The translations under genes were made by a program, and so were the position numbers. From JABMMZ01 sp040403495 (GTDB taxonomy: Bacteria; Bacteroidota; Bacteroidia; NS11-12g; UBA955), in the NCBI GenBank assembly GCA_040403495.1, contig JBBAKM010000011.1, positions 22,586 through 86,585 of the forward strand: a DNA stretch of 64,000 nt, in the 5' to 3' direction. This document shows positions 34,685 to 43,208 of this stretch, piece by piece. Within the stretch, counting starts at the first letter, position 1, and every line of letters starts with the position of its first letter. The notes beneath the pieces were generated by a model. The model was given only the letters and a program-made list of their open reading frames with translations, was not told the DNA's origin and searched no databases.

Positions 34685-35535
34685 TAGGTAAAAATTAAGT
34701 TAAGAACGGCAATCAATATCAGGACTTTCAAAAATTGACTCAAGTAGTGGAAGTCCTTTTTTTCTTTGGCTTTGGAGAGTAAATTGATAAAATAAAACAA
34801 TGCAATGGTGATGATTGCCATTACTATTGCAGGAATATACATGTCGACACCCCAAGCCAATACACTGTAAATACCACAGAAGAGGCTTTCGATACCAGCA
34901 AAAATATAACAAATGATTTTAGCCCCCTTGTTGCCAAACACCACAGGATATGTTTTGTGTCCAACCGATTTGTCGCCCTCTGCATCTTCCATGTCTTTTA
35001 CAATTTCTCTGATCAATGAAATTAAAAAAGCAAACAGGATATAACCGGTAAAGTTTAAAAGCCCAATTTTGGTTTTAAAAGAAATTAGCAAAATGCAACA
35101 AGCCACCACCGCAGCGCTACACAGGGCCACTATTAAATTGCCAATCAATGGCATTCCTTTGAGTTGTTGTGCGTATAGAAACAACATCGTAATGATGCAT
35201 AAATTAACAATTAAATAGGATTCACTCAGTTGGTAAGAAATTAGTAAAGAAAGAACATTTAGCACAAAATAGGCGATGAATCCTTGTTTTTTGGTCACGG
35301 TTTTGCCGATGATAACCCTTTCAGGTGCATTAATCAAATCGGTATTAACATCGTAAATGTCGTTGACGATATAACCGGCAGCGGCTGTTAATACGGCAGG
35401 AATAATTAAATAGGCCATTTTTAACCAATAGTACAAATCCACATCAGGCGAGTATTTCAGTAATACCACGAGCATGGTTGCGGCTATAATGAATAGATTA
35501 AGTGGTCGTATCAATTTTATATTTTGAATGAACAT
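34684..35535 (-). CDS. UbiA-family prenyltransferase (geranylgeranylglycerol-phosphate synthase-like)
   Basis: The 283-residue polytopic enzyme has both Asp motifs: NDIYDVNTDLINAPERV (after helix 2) and KDMEDAEGDKSVGHKTY (after helix 5), typical of UbiA prenyltransferases. Bacteroidota members next to maf are usually annotated as geranylgeranylglycerol-phosphate geranylgeranyltransferase, but the substrate is unproven; quinone or other prenyl acceptors are possible. Confidence 0.88.
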   Translation of the reverse strand: MFIQNIKLIRPLNLFIIAATMLVVLLKYSPDVDLYYWLKMAYLIIPAVLTAAAGYIVNDIYDVNTDLINAPERVIIGKTVTKKQGFIAYFVLNVLSLLISYQLSESYLIVNLCIITMLFLYAQQLKGMPLIGNLIVALCSAAVVACCILLISFKTKIGLLNFTGYILFAFLISLIREIVKDMEDAEGDKSVGHKTYPVVFGNKGAKIICYIFAGIESLFCGIYSVLAWGVDMYIPAIVMAIITIALFYFINLLSKAKEKKDFHYLSQFLKVLILIAVLNLIFT

Positions 35536-35588
35536 GTTGAATGTTATATTTTCTCATTCAAAAGTGAGCTTTTTATTTTAAATTGCCA

Positions 35589-36227
35589 ATGTTTAACTAC
35601 AAACACATGTTTAAAACTCAATTTATATGGCCAATTGTCTATCTCTTACTCGTGGTTATCATGTATATTGTTCAAGTTTATGTTCCAGAAGTTGAAACCA
35701 TTTTGGCCTTGTATCCTCGTCATTTCAAATATATTTTAGGGGTTATTACCACTGTCTTTTTACATGCCAATGTTTCCCATTTAAGTTCCAATGTTTTGCC
35801 CTTGGCAGCGGGTTTATTTAGCTTATTTTATTTTTATAAAACCATAGCCAAACAAGTGTTGTTTTTCAGTCATTTCCTCAGTGGATTGCTCATTTGGTTA
35901 TTGGCGCGCCCTTCTTTTCATATCGGTGCCAGTGGTTTGGTCTATGCCTTGGTGTTTTTTATTTTAATCAGTGCTTTGGTCAGAAAAAACAAACAATTGA
36001 TGGTGGTTGCTTTCATCATTTTAGTGTTTCAAAATGGATTAATTTGGGGCGTCTTTCCGCAAGACAATCAAGTCAGTTGGGAGAGCCATTTGTTGGGCGC
36101 CCTTGTAGGCATTCTATTGGCAGTTTTATACAGAAACAAGGGCCCACAGAACGACAACGAAAAACACTGGAACGAAGAAGAACAGCAAGAAGATGCTTAC
36201 AAAGCATTGTTGGAGGATAAGGATTGA
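35589..36227 (+). CDS. Rhomboid family intramembrane serine protease
   Basis: The 212-residue protein has six hydrophobic helices with HxxxN (HLSSNVLPLAAG), the serine motif HIGASGLVYAL and the catalytic His in SWESHLLGALVG, so it should be active in membrane proteolysis. The first two codons of the longer frame (TTG start) are not needed. The last 52 codons, including the catalytic His, are duplicated in frame at 37682-37837 beyond a Fic gene. The soluble tail (NEEEQQEDAYKALLEDKD) differs from the second copy only near the end. Confidence 0.92.
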   Translation: MFNYKHMFKTQFIWPIVYLLLVVIMYIVQVYVPEVETILALYPRHFKYILGVITTVFLHANVSHLSSNVLPLAAGLFSLFYFYKTIAKQVLFFSHFLSGLLIWLLARPSFHIGASGLVYALVFFILISALVRKNKQLMVVAFIILVFQNGLIWGVFPQDNQVSWESHLLGALVGILLAVLYRNKGPQNDNEKHWNEEEQQEDAYKALLEDKD

Positions 36228-36296
36228 TAACTATCGGGACGATAGGTTTAAGCCATAATCAATTGTTTGTTTAAGCGCTTTAGAGGTTACGGCGAT

Positions 36297-37406
36297 TTAT
36301 ATTTCATTTGAAATGAGTTCATACTTTGTACTTCGGCCACCTTGCTCGCTTTTTATCAGTATCCTTTTTTCCATCAGGTCTTGAATATCACGTAATGCAG
36401 TGTCTTGCGAACACTTTCCAATTTTAGCCCATTTGGTCGTGTTTAATACTCCGTTAAAATCGTCCATTAACATATTTAATATTTTTATTTGTCGATTATT
36501 CAAATTTAATTTTGAATTTTTCATCCAGAAATAATGCTTGTAAATGATTTTTTCTAGAATTACATCAGAATATTCAATAGCATTGAATAAAGAATTTAGA
36601 AACCATTCTAGATAAAGAGTAATATTCATTTCTCCTTTTTGAGTTTTTTCTAAAATCTCATAATAGGAATTACGTTCCTTAAGAATTTGAGTGGACATGC
36701 TATAATAGCGGTTAGATTGCTTGTCAGATTGTGCAAGTAACATATCGCTAAGTGCTCTTGATATCCTTCCGTTGCCATCTTCAAACGGATGTATTGTTAC
36801 AAACCAAAAATGAGCTATCGCTGCTTTCAAAACTAAATCAGTTTTGTTTTCTCGATTAAACCATTCTAAAAAAAGGTTCATTTCATTTTCAATTAGCAGT
36901 GCAGAAGGTGCTTGGTAATGAATTGTTTCTTTTCCCAATGCACCTGAAACAACCTGCATGGGACCTGTAGAATCATCACGCCACTTTCCTGCAGTAATCT
37001 TATACAACCCACTTCTCCCATTAGGGAAAAGTGCTGAGTGCCAAGAAAATAGTCTTTCTTCATACAGTTCTTTATCATAATGCTTAGTTGCGTCTATCAT
37101 TAAGTCGACAATTCCATCAACATGTCTCTCTGAATAGACTAATCCAGAGATATCCAAACCTAACTTTCTTGCTATGGATGATCTTACTTGTGCTTTATCT
37201 AATAAGTCACCCTCAATTTCTGTTGATTTAATAATTTCTTGTGTTAAGATTTCAAGATTGGCTTCGTTGCGTAATTCAAAACCTAACATCCCCATTTTCC
37301 CAATAAGTTGTCCTTGCTTGTTTCTAACCATAGAAAGCAATGGCAATAAGGTCTCGCTATCCCATTCAAATAGAGGCCAATTCGGTTGCTTGTAGATGTA
37401 AATCAT
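36297..37406 (-). CDS. Fic/DUF4172 family protein (putative AMPylator with winged-helix domain)
   Basis: From ATG 37406 the product has 369 residues. The N-terminal DUF4172 domain contains STEIEG (61-66), a class II inhibitory motif. The Fic core has HPFEDGNGR (206-214) with all catalytic residues, predicted to transfer AMP to hydroxyl groups. Residues about 300-369 (RQIKILNMLMDDFNG, CSQDTALRDIQDLMEKRIL) form a winged helix that probably binds DNA. Four related 15-base motifs directly upstream are likely operators for autoregulation. The gene sits as a single-gene insert behind the rhomboid gene and in the opposite direction. Confidence 0.9.
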   Translation of the reverse strand: MIYIYKQPNWPLFEWDSETLLPLLSMVRNKQGQLIGKMGMLGFELRNEANLEILTQEIIKSTEIEGDLLDKAQVRSSIARKLGLDISGLVYSERHVDGIVDLMIDATKHYDKELYEERLFSWHSALFPNGRSGLYKITAGKWRDDSTGPMQVVSGALGKETIHYQAPSALLIENEMNLFLEWFNRENKTDLVLKAAIAHFWFVTIHPFEDGNGRISRALSDMLLAQSDKQSNRYYSMSTQILKERNSYYEILEKTQKGEMNITLYLEWFLNSLFNAIEYSDVILEKIIYKHYFWMKNSKLNLNNRQIKILNMLMDDFNGVLNTTKWAKIGKCSQDTALRDIQDLMEKRILIKSEQGGRSTKYELISNEI

Positions 37407-37408
37407 AG

Positions 37409-37510
37409 TTAATCTCCGCTTATTGTGCGTCAAAAGTAACATTTATTCACCGCAATACAAAACATTCACCGCATTATTTGCAGATAATAGACCAGTTATT
37501 CTCCGCATAA
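37409..37510. promoter_or_regulatory. Four-copy operator-like array upstream of fic
   Basis: Motifs of the form TTAwTCnCCGCnTAa occur at 37409 (TTAATCTCCGCTTAT), 37443 (TTATTCACCGCAATA), 37462 (ACATTCACCGCATTA) and 37496 (TTATTCTCCGCATAA). Spacing is 34, 19 and 34 bases, all in the same orientation. The first abuts the fic start codon, so binding would block transcription or translation. Confidence 0.7.
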
Positions 37511-37629
37511 CTTTGGCTAGTCGTTACCACTAGTTGTTTGCAGCTTGATGAAGGTGACGATTAAAACCACTCCCGATAACTATCGTGAAGATTTGAAATG
37601 GCTAAGCTCCGACAAAGCGAACTGTGGAG

Positions 37630-37676
37630 TAAGAAATAAAAAATTAGGGAAGGCAGAAACTACTTTTTACCAAGCT
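37630..37676. repeat. Dispersed repeat, copy 1 (ATTAGGGAAG...TTTTTACCAAG)
   Basis: The stretch AAAAATTAGGGAAGGCAGAA, then ACTACTTTTTACCAAG, resembles 42605-42637 (AATTAGGGAAGAATAAAACC, then CTTTTTTGCCAAG). It ends at the truncated edge of the rhomboid fragment. Confidence 0.5.
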
Positions 37677-37681
37677 ATTTG

Positions 37682-37837
37682 GTCAGTTGGGAGAGCCATT
37701 TGCTGGGTGCCCTAGTAGGGATTCTATTGGCAGTTTTATACAGAAACAAAGGTCCGCAGAATGACAACGAAAAACACTGGAACGAAGAAGAACAGCAAGA
37801 AGATGCTTACAAAGAATTATTGGAGGATGCTAAGTAA
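37682..37837 (+). pseudogene. Stranded 3' end of the rhomboid gene
   Basis: The 156 bases align without gaps to 36072-36227 of the rhomboid gene: 140 identical. The frame is kept and ends in its own stop: VSWESHLLGALVGILLAVLY continuing to AYKELLEDAK. Of ten codons with one change before the last codons, nine are synonymous. It therefore diverged as part of a working gene. The rest of 37511-37681 contains no gene, only a repeat (37630-37676) related to 42605-42637. Confidence 0.93.
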
Positions 37838-37939
37838 ACACCGAAGTAATTTCAATAAAAACAGTTTGTGAATTTATTTTTTTAAATAATTGCAAGTTTT
37901 TGTAAACTTATTGAGCGCATTTTTTTTGTATTTTTTAAC

Positions 37940-38692
37940 ATGTATTTTTGCAAAGTGGAATTTGTGAATGAGCATATTGATATAACAATAACAAAAAAGG
38001 ATTTTTTAGACAATTCTTATTGTTTTGTTCATGCCGATATTGATAGTGTCACTGTTTTTTATCAACTGAGTTCAAATGATTGTTTGCTAGATATGCTCAA
38101 CAATTATTATGAAATGACTGTTAAAATTAAGAATTCATATTTTACAAAATACAAAGAAACCATTCAATTTGTTCCCAATAAACAAACGTTGTGTTGTAAT
38201 ACGCAGTCAAAATTATTAGAAATAATCAATTGTCAATTCTCGGGAATAAAAAGAAGTTTATTAATAGAAAGTAATGTCTTGTATCTGCTTTTTCAGTTAA
38301 GCAAAACAAGTACAAGTGAAGTTGTGGAATGTGAAAAATGTAATTTTCTAAATACGGCTTCAGAAATCGAGAAAATTGAACAAGCTAAAAAGTATATTTT
38401 AGATAATTTGGCCAATAATTTAACCATTCCCATCGTTGCATTGTCCGTTGGAACCAATCAATGTTACCTGAAAAAAGGGTTTAAAGAGGTTTATAAACAA
38501 ACTATTTTTGAGTTTATACAAGAAAATAGGATGATAAAAGCCAAACATTTATTGCTTTCGGAAAAGTACAGTATTTCTGATATTGCCGCTTCTGTGGGTT
38601 ATTCTTCCTTAAGTAGTTTTAGTCAATCATACAAAAACTATTTTGGTGTTTCGCCAACCAAACAATCAAAACAAACTATTCCTAATCTCTAA
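37940..38692 (+). CDS. AraC-family transcriptional regulator
   Basis: The 250-residue protein has an unassigned N-terminal sensor domain (about 145 residues) and a C-terminal double helix-turn-helix (IEKIEQAKKYILDNL, SVGTNQCYLKKGFKEVYKQT, YSISDIAASVGYSSLSSFSQ, NYFGVSPTK). It ends 81 bases before the TonB receptor gene, in the same direction. Pairs of this kind often control iron-siderophore uptake (PchR/FptA-like), so this is a likely local regulator. Confidence 0.88.
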   Translation: MYFCKVEFVNEHIDITITKKDFLDNSYCFVHADIDSVTVFYQLSSNDCLLDMLNNYYEMTVKIKNSYFTKYKETIQFVPNKQTLCCNTQSKLLEIINCQFSGIKRSLLIESNVLYLLFQLSKTSTSEVVECEKCNFLNTASEIEKIEQAKKYILDNLANNLTIPIVALSVGTNQCYLKKGFKEVYKQTIFEFIQENRMIKAKHLLLSEKYSISDIAASVGYSSLSSFSQSYKNYFGVSPTKQSKQTIPNL

Positions 38693-38735
38693 AATAGTTT
38701 TCCGTTATTCTAAAGAATTATTTAAGCTAAGCACC

Positions 38736-38743
38736 TACTTTTG
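38736..38743 (+). promoter_or_regulatory. -7 box (TACTTTTG) of the TonB receptor gene
   Basis: A TAnnTTTG match 30 bases before ATG 38774 and after the AraC stop, giving the receptor its own promoter. Confidence 0.55.
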
Positions 38744-38773
38744 TGCCGTAATTTATAATTAGTCTAAATAAAA

Positions 38774-41026
38774 ATGAGTACAAGAATTATTGCCATCAAA
38801 TTAATCTTTTTCCTTGTGGGATATAGTAGTTTGCATGCTCAAATCAAAACAAATAATCAAGACACAATAGCCATTTTGGAGCTAGATAATGTCACAGTAG
38901 AATATAACAAAAAAGCTTTAGAAAGAATGCGAGAGGTGGAGGGATACAGTATTTTCTCAGCCAAAAAAAATGACATAGTTAAAGTTAGTAATTTAGATGC
39001 TAATCTAGTCAATAACAATCCTAGGCAAATATTTTCAAGAGTAGCAGGCGTTAGTATATGGGAAAATGATGGTTCGGGCACTCAAGTGTCGGTTGGGGTA
39101 AGGGGATTAAATCCTAACAGAAGTTGGGAGTTCAATACCCGTCAAAATGGGTATGATATATCGAGTGACGTATTTGGGTATCCCGAGGCATACTATAACC
39201 CACCGATGGAAGCTGTTGATAGAATAGAAATTATCCGAGGAGGTGCCTCTTTACAATTTGGTTCTCAGTTTGGAGGATTGTTAAATTATGTGTTGAAAAA
39301 AGAAAAGAACAACAAACCATTGAGTTTTGAATCTCAAAATACGGTGGGCAGCTATGGAATGTTTAGTTCATACAACGCGCTAAGTGGCAATACCAAAAAG
39401 TGGAATTATTCGTTTTACAACCATTACAGAAAAGGAGACGGTTGGAGACAAAATGGGCAGTATGAAGTTAGAAATACTTATGGATATTTACAGTATAAAT
39501 TCAATGAAAGAACCACCATTTCTGCTGAGTATACCAATATGGATTATAAAATTCAGCAATCGGGTGGTTTAACAGATGCTCAATATGCCGAAAGTAGTCG
39601 TCAATCTTTTAGACAACGTAATTGGTTTAGCACCCCTTGGCAAGTTGCCAACTTGGATTTTAATACTGTAGTCAATAAAGATTTATCATTTAATGTTAAA
39701 GTATTTGGTTTGCTAGGCGAGAGAAATAGTATAGGTTTTTTGGCTACTCCCAATGTAATGGATACCATAAACCGCGCTATAAACAGTTACAATCACCGAC
39801 AAGTTGACCGCGATTTTTATAAGAATATTGGTTCAGAGTTTAGAGGAATGTATTCTTATCGCTTGTTCAAACATAAGAGTAATTTAGCTTTTGGTGCTAG
39901 AGTTTACAGAGCAAATACTACCAGAAAACAAAGGGGTAGAGGCGATACTGGTTTTGAATATAACACCACTATTTTAACTAATAAGTATCAAACAGAGCTC
40001 GATTTTACAACCAATAATTTTGCGTTGTTTGCTGAAAATTTATTTAAGTTAAGTAAACGCTTAAGTGTTACACCGGGATTGCGTTACGAAAGCATTAGTT
40101 CAAGCATCGGTGGTCTTTTAAATACAGTTTCAGGTGTGGAGGTAATGGCGACTCCTAGTGTCAATAAAAGAAACTATTTGCTTGCAGGATTAGGGATAGA
40201 GTACCAATTAAAACAAACTAATATTTATGCCAATATCTCTCAAGCTTACCGTCCCATCTTGTTTTCAGACATCACTCCACCAGCCACTACAGATGTCATT
40301 GATGAAAACTTAAGAGATGCCAATGGGATAACCTCAGATATAGGTTACAGAGGAACTATTAAAGACTTTCTTAGTTTTGATGTAAGTGCATTTTACATAC
40401 AATACAACAACAGAATAGGCACAATAAGACAATTTGTAGACAATGACCCTAGCAAAGCAACCTACCAATTCAGAACTAATTTGGGAGAATCTGTGAACCA
40501 AGGTTTTGAAGCCTTTGTTGACTTAAATATTTTTAAAGCACTTAAGATGAACAAAAAATATGGCAACTTAAGTCTTTTTGGATCGTTTGCTTTCATCAAT
40601 GCTGAATACAAAGAATTTAGAACTACTTCGGTTTCAGGTTCTGCGCCTAACATAAGCATTACAGAAAGCAATTTAAAAAACAAGAAAGTAGAATATGCGC
40701 CTAATCAAATTCACAATTTTGGAATAACATTCTCTGTAAAAGAACTTTCAGTTACTATGCAAACCCGTATTTCTGGCGCAGTGTACACCGATGCAACCAA
40801 CACAGTAGAACCCAATAGTACGGGTACTATTGGCAAATTAGACGGCTATCAAATTTATGATATAAGTTTAACTTATGGTTTCTTAAAAAATTATAACGTC
40901 CGTTTTAGCGTTAATAATTTATTAGACACCAAGTATGCGACTCGTAGGGCGGGAGGCTATCCAGGTCCGGGTATTTTGCCTGGCGAAGGACGAATCGTTA
41001 ACCTTGGTTTTGGACTTAAATTGTAA
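38774..41026 (+). CDS. TonB-dependent outer membrane receptor (FecA/siderophore-like)
   Basis: The 750-residue protein has a signal peptide ending near SLHA, a TonB-box-like early segment (LELDNVTVEY), a plug domain (QIFSRVAGVSIWENDGSGTQ, IEIIRGGASLQFG) and a 22-strand barrel ending YNVRFSVNNLLDTKYATRR and NLGFGLKL. It lacks the N-terminal CarboxypepD domain of SusC, so it is more like FecA or siderophore receptors. The adjacent AraC regulator supports metal-chelate uptake. Confidence 0.9.
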   Translation: MSTRIIAIKLIFFLVGYSSLHAQIKTNNQDTIAILELDNVTVEYNKKALERMREVEGYSIFSAKKNDIVKVSNLDANLVNNNPRQIFSRVAGVSIWENDGSGTQVSVGVRGLNPNRSWEFNTRQNGYDISSDVFGYPEAYYNPPMEAVDRIEIIRGGASLQFGSQFGGLLNYVLKKEKNNKPLSFESQNTVGSYGMFSSYNALSGNTKKWNYSFYNHYRKGDGWRQNGQYEVRNTYGYLQYKFNERTTISAEYTNMDYKIQQSGGLTDAQYAESSRQSFRQRNWFSTPWQVANLDFNTVVNKDLSFNVKVFGLLGERNSIGFLATPNVMDTINRAINSYNHRQVDRDFYKNIGSEFRGMYSYRLFKHKSNLAFGARVYRANTTRKQRGRGDTGFEYNTTILTNKYQTELDFTTNNFALFAENLFKLSKRLSVTPGLRYESISSSIGGLLNTVSGVEVMATPSVNKRNYLLAGLGIEYQLKQTNIYANISQAYRPILFSDITPPATTDVIDENLRDANGITSDIGYRGTIKDFLSFDVSAFYIQYNNRIGTIRQFVDNDPSKATYQFRTNLGESVNQGFEAFVDLNIFKALKMNKKYGNLSLFGSFAFINAEYKEFRTTSVSGSAPNISITESNLKNKKVEYAPNQIHNFGITFSVKELSVTMQTRISGAVYTDATNTVEPNSTGTIGKLDGYQIYDISLTYGFLKNYNVRFSVNNLLDTKYATRRAGGYPGPGILPGEGRIVNLGFGLKL

Positions 41027-41208
41027 AGGTAAGGAGTTTACTTCAATCGCAATGAATGGAATAATTTATTGATAAATGTGTCGATAGTTGCGGACTGCTT
41101 ATTTTGGGGTATGGTTTTTATTTCAGAAAAATGAGTAGTCCGCTTTCGGTCCCTATTTCGGTCCAAATTTTTTTAAAACCCTAAACCACTGTTTTTGTGT
41201 CGCCGGTA

Positions 41209-42375
41209 TTACCAACCATTTTTGATTATTTTTTTCACTATGACTTGTTCGTTGTGTTTAAATTTAATGAACAACATACCATTAGGGATAGTAGATAAAT
41301 CTATTTTTTGATTGATTACAGTAGACGCTTGTAACAATCGCCCATCCATAGCGTAAATGGCGTATTCAATAGTATTCATTTGGTTATTCTCAATCCATAT
41401 TTCATTACCACTTGGATTAGGGTAAAGGTTAATATTGTCGTTATCGTTCAATTTACTTTTAATACCTACCGTATTGGAACTAAACTGCTTGAGCCAATGT
41501 TCAATAATGTTGAAGATATACGCATTGTTTTTGTCTTGCATCAACAGATGACTATTTCCTTTAACCAAAGAATCCTCTGGCAACGAAACAACATCAGCTA
41601 TTCCGCCTGCTTTCTGAAAAAGAGTAGCAACTCCCTCTGTTGCTAATTTTCTGTTTGTTTGGTTTCGTGAAGAGATATAGTCGCCATAAACGCCAAACAT
41701 ATTTAATCCATTGAAATCAGGAAAGTCAGTACTATCAGGTGGGCCAGCAGGTTCTATAAGAATTAATCCCTTTACTTGTGCTTTCTTTTGGTGTGCAGCT
41801 AATACAGCAGACTGAGTGCCGGCGCTGTGTGATAATAGCCAAACGTTGCCTTTTGTTGAATCTATTACAGCGCTTATTGCATTTTCATAACGGTCGGTAG
41901 AGGTTCCTAGGTAAGGGTAATTTAATGCGAAATCAGTAAAAGAATCAGTAGGAAATTGTGCATCTAAGTAGGGGTTGCCTTGAGAATTTCCAAATCCCCA
42001 TCGCCTCCATATATCCGACTGCCAAGCTTGAACCGACCCTGGAGTGGCTGGTTTACCGTTGCTTGGTACACTAAAAGGGGCTATTATGCCACCTGTTGCA
42101 AAATCATATTTGGGGTCATTAACCATATAGACATCATACCCTTTGTCTGCAAATAATTCAGCCCATCCTTTTCTGTCATCAGGTGTTGTAATAAAGATAT
42201 AAGAGGTCAAGTTCAGTCCGGGTACCATAATGATAGCTGCATTTTCTGTTTTATTACCCGACTTTATAACATTCACCAAAGCATCTTTGGTATAAAAACT
42301 TTCATAGGTATGTTGAGCCATGCTTTTACTGGCTATAAAAAAGCAAAAGATAGAAATGAGAATTTGTTTAAACAT
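41209..42375 (-). CDS. Secreted alpha/beta hydrolase with T9SS sorting tail
   Basis: The 388-residue product has a signal peptide (FFIASKSMAQ), an alpha/beta hydrolase core with a nucleophile elbow LLSHSAGTQS (Ser in SHSAG), oxyanion-type MVPGLNLTS, and a probable catalytic His in KGNSHLLMQD. The last 75 residues (NINLYPNPSGNEIWI, YAIYAMDGRLLQ, VIVKKIIKNGW) are a T9SS type A sorting domain. It is thus exported to the cell surface; esterase or depolymerase activity is likely but the substrate is unknown. Confidence 0.88.
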   Translation of the reverse strand: MFKQILISIFCFFIASKSMAQHTYESFYTKDALVNVIKSGNKTENAAIIMVPGLNLTSYIFITTPDDRKGWAELFADKGYDVYMVNDPKYDFATGGIIAPFSVPSNGKPATPGSVQAWQSDIWRRWGFGNSQGNPYLDAQFPTDSFTDFALNYPYLGTSTDRYENAISAVIDSTKGNVWLLSHSAGTQSAVLAAHQKKAQVKGLILIEPAGPPDSTDFPDFNGLNMFGVYGDYISSRNQTNRKLATEGVATLFQKAGGIADVVSLPEDSLVKGNSHLLMQDKNNAYIFNIIEHWLKQFSSNTVGIKSKLNDNDNINLYPNPSGNEIWIENNQMNTIEYAIYAMDGRLLQASTVINQKIDLSTIPNGMLFIKFKHNEQVIVKKIIKNGW

Positions 42376-42715
42376 TCGTTTTGTATTGTTATTATCTATT
42401 ATTTTTTGAATTTAATTGGTGGCATTAGTTAATCTAAAACCTTCCTTTAGTTTTCAAAAATAGAATAAAATAAATAAATACAAAAGTTTAAAGAGATTTT
42501 AGGGTTTAAGAAATTAGGTTCAGGTGTCTTGGATGATAGTTTTCAACGTGACAAACTTGGCGATTTTTTTCATCTGAAGCGGCGGATTGCGTATTTTGAA
42601 TTGAAATTAGGGAAGAATAAAACCCTTTTTTGCCAAGGTGCTTTTTAGGGTGTTCTTTTACATCGTTGTTTATAATAATAAGTTCCAGAAGAATCATTAT
42701 TTTAGTAGCTACTAA
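42376..42715. other. Intergenic region with dispersed repeats
   Basis: No gene can be supported in this 340-base gap. It holds the CTTCATCTGAAG-type repeat (42560-42595), a copy of the ATTAGGGAAG repeat (42605-42637), and the hydrolase promoter region. A 63-codon reverse frame across the repeats has no family features. Confidence 0.6.
42560..42595. repeat. 40-bp dispersed repeat, copy A
   Basis: GCGATTTTTTTCATCTGAAG followed by CGGCGGATTGCG. Copies B (43111-43152) and C (44808-44849) share the CATCTGAAGC core and flanks. Each lies after the 3' end of a reverse-strand accessory gene. Confidence 0.75.
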
Positions 42716-43045
42716 TTAACCAAATGCCCATCCGCTTCCTCCATTAATTAGTAATACTAAATTCGAAATGATAATCCAGATTTTAACTGGAAAGCAAAAA
42801 ACATATATTATTGATCCCCATAATTTTAAGTGGCCTTTTTCTTCTTTATTTGATTCGTATTTTTTGAATAATTGCATTGAAATGAAGAAGGGCAGCAAAG
42901 AGGTAATTAGGCTAGCAAAGGCAATTCCTGCTATCGCGCCTCCCGATATATGGTAACCACCATCGTACAAGGCAGCTAATGTCGTCACTGCAAGTATGAT
43001 TAATATTGAGATGTAAAAAATTCGTAATTTCTGTCTGATTTTCAT
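42716..43045 (-). CDS. Small membrane protein, unknown
   Basis: The 109-residue protein has three hydrophobic segments (IFYISILIILAVTTLAALY, GGAIAGIAFASLITSLLPFFI, LWGSIIYVFCFPVKIWII) separated by a short basic loop. It resembles an unassigned Bacteroidota membrane protein. It lies in the accessory island, with repeat copy A behind it and copy B ahead of it. Confidence 0.55.
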   Translation of the reverse strand: MKIRQKLRIFYISILIILAVTTLAALYDGGYHISGGAIAGIAFASLITSLLPFFISMQLFKKYESNKEEKGHLKLWGSIIYVFCFPVKIWIIISNLVLLINGGSGWAFG

Positions 43046-43110
43046 GTTTCTATTTATCTATGGTCACTTTTTTCTATACGCCTTATAACGATTTCGGGCA
43101 TGGTGATGTT

Positions 43111-43152
43111 GACGATTTTCTTCATCTGAAGCGCCGGATTGTGAAGTACTGT
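43111..43152. repeat. 40-bp dispersed repeat, copy B
   Basis: GACGATTTTCTTCATCTGAA then GCGCCGGATTGTGAAGTACTGT. It is followed by a CCCGATACTTCGGGACGAT-type palindrome to about 43190. It sits after the chimeric restriction gene's stop. Confidence 0.8.
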
Positions 43153-43208
43153 CCCGATACTTCGGGACGATTCTTCGGGACGATACTTTTGCCCAGTGCC
43201 TATTCTCA

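Noticed and set aside
42506..42697. 63-codon reverse frame in the intergenic region
   Set aside because: It lies over two dispersed repeats, and its residues follow the repeat sequence without a domain or signal.
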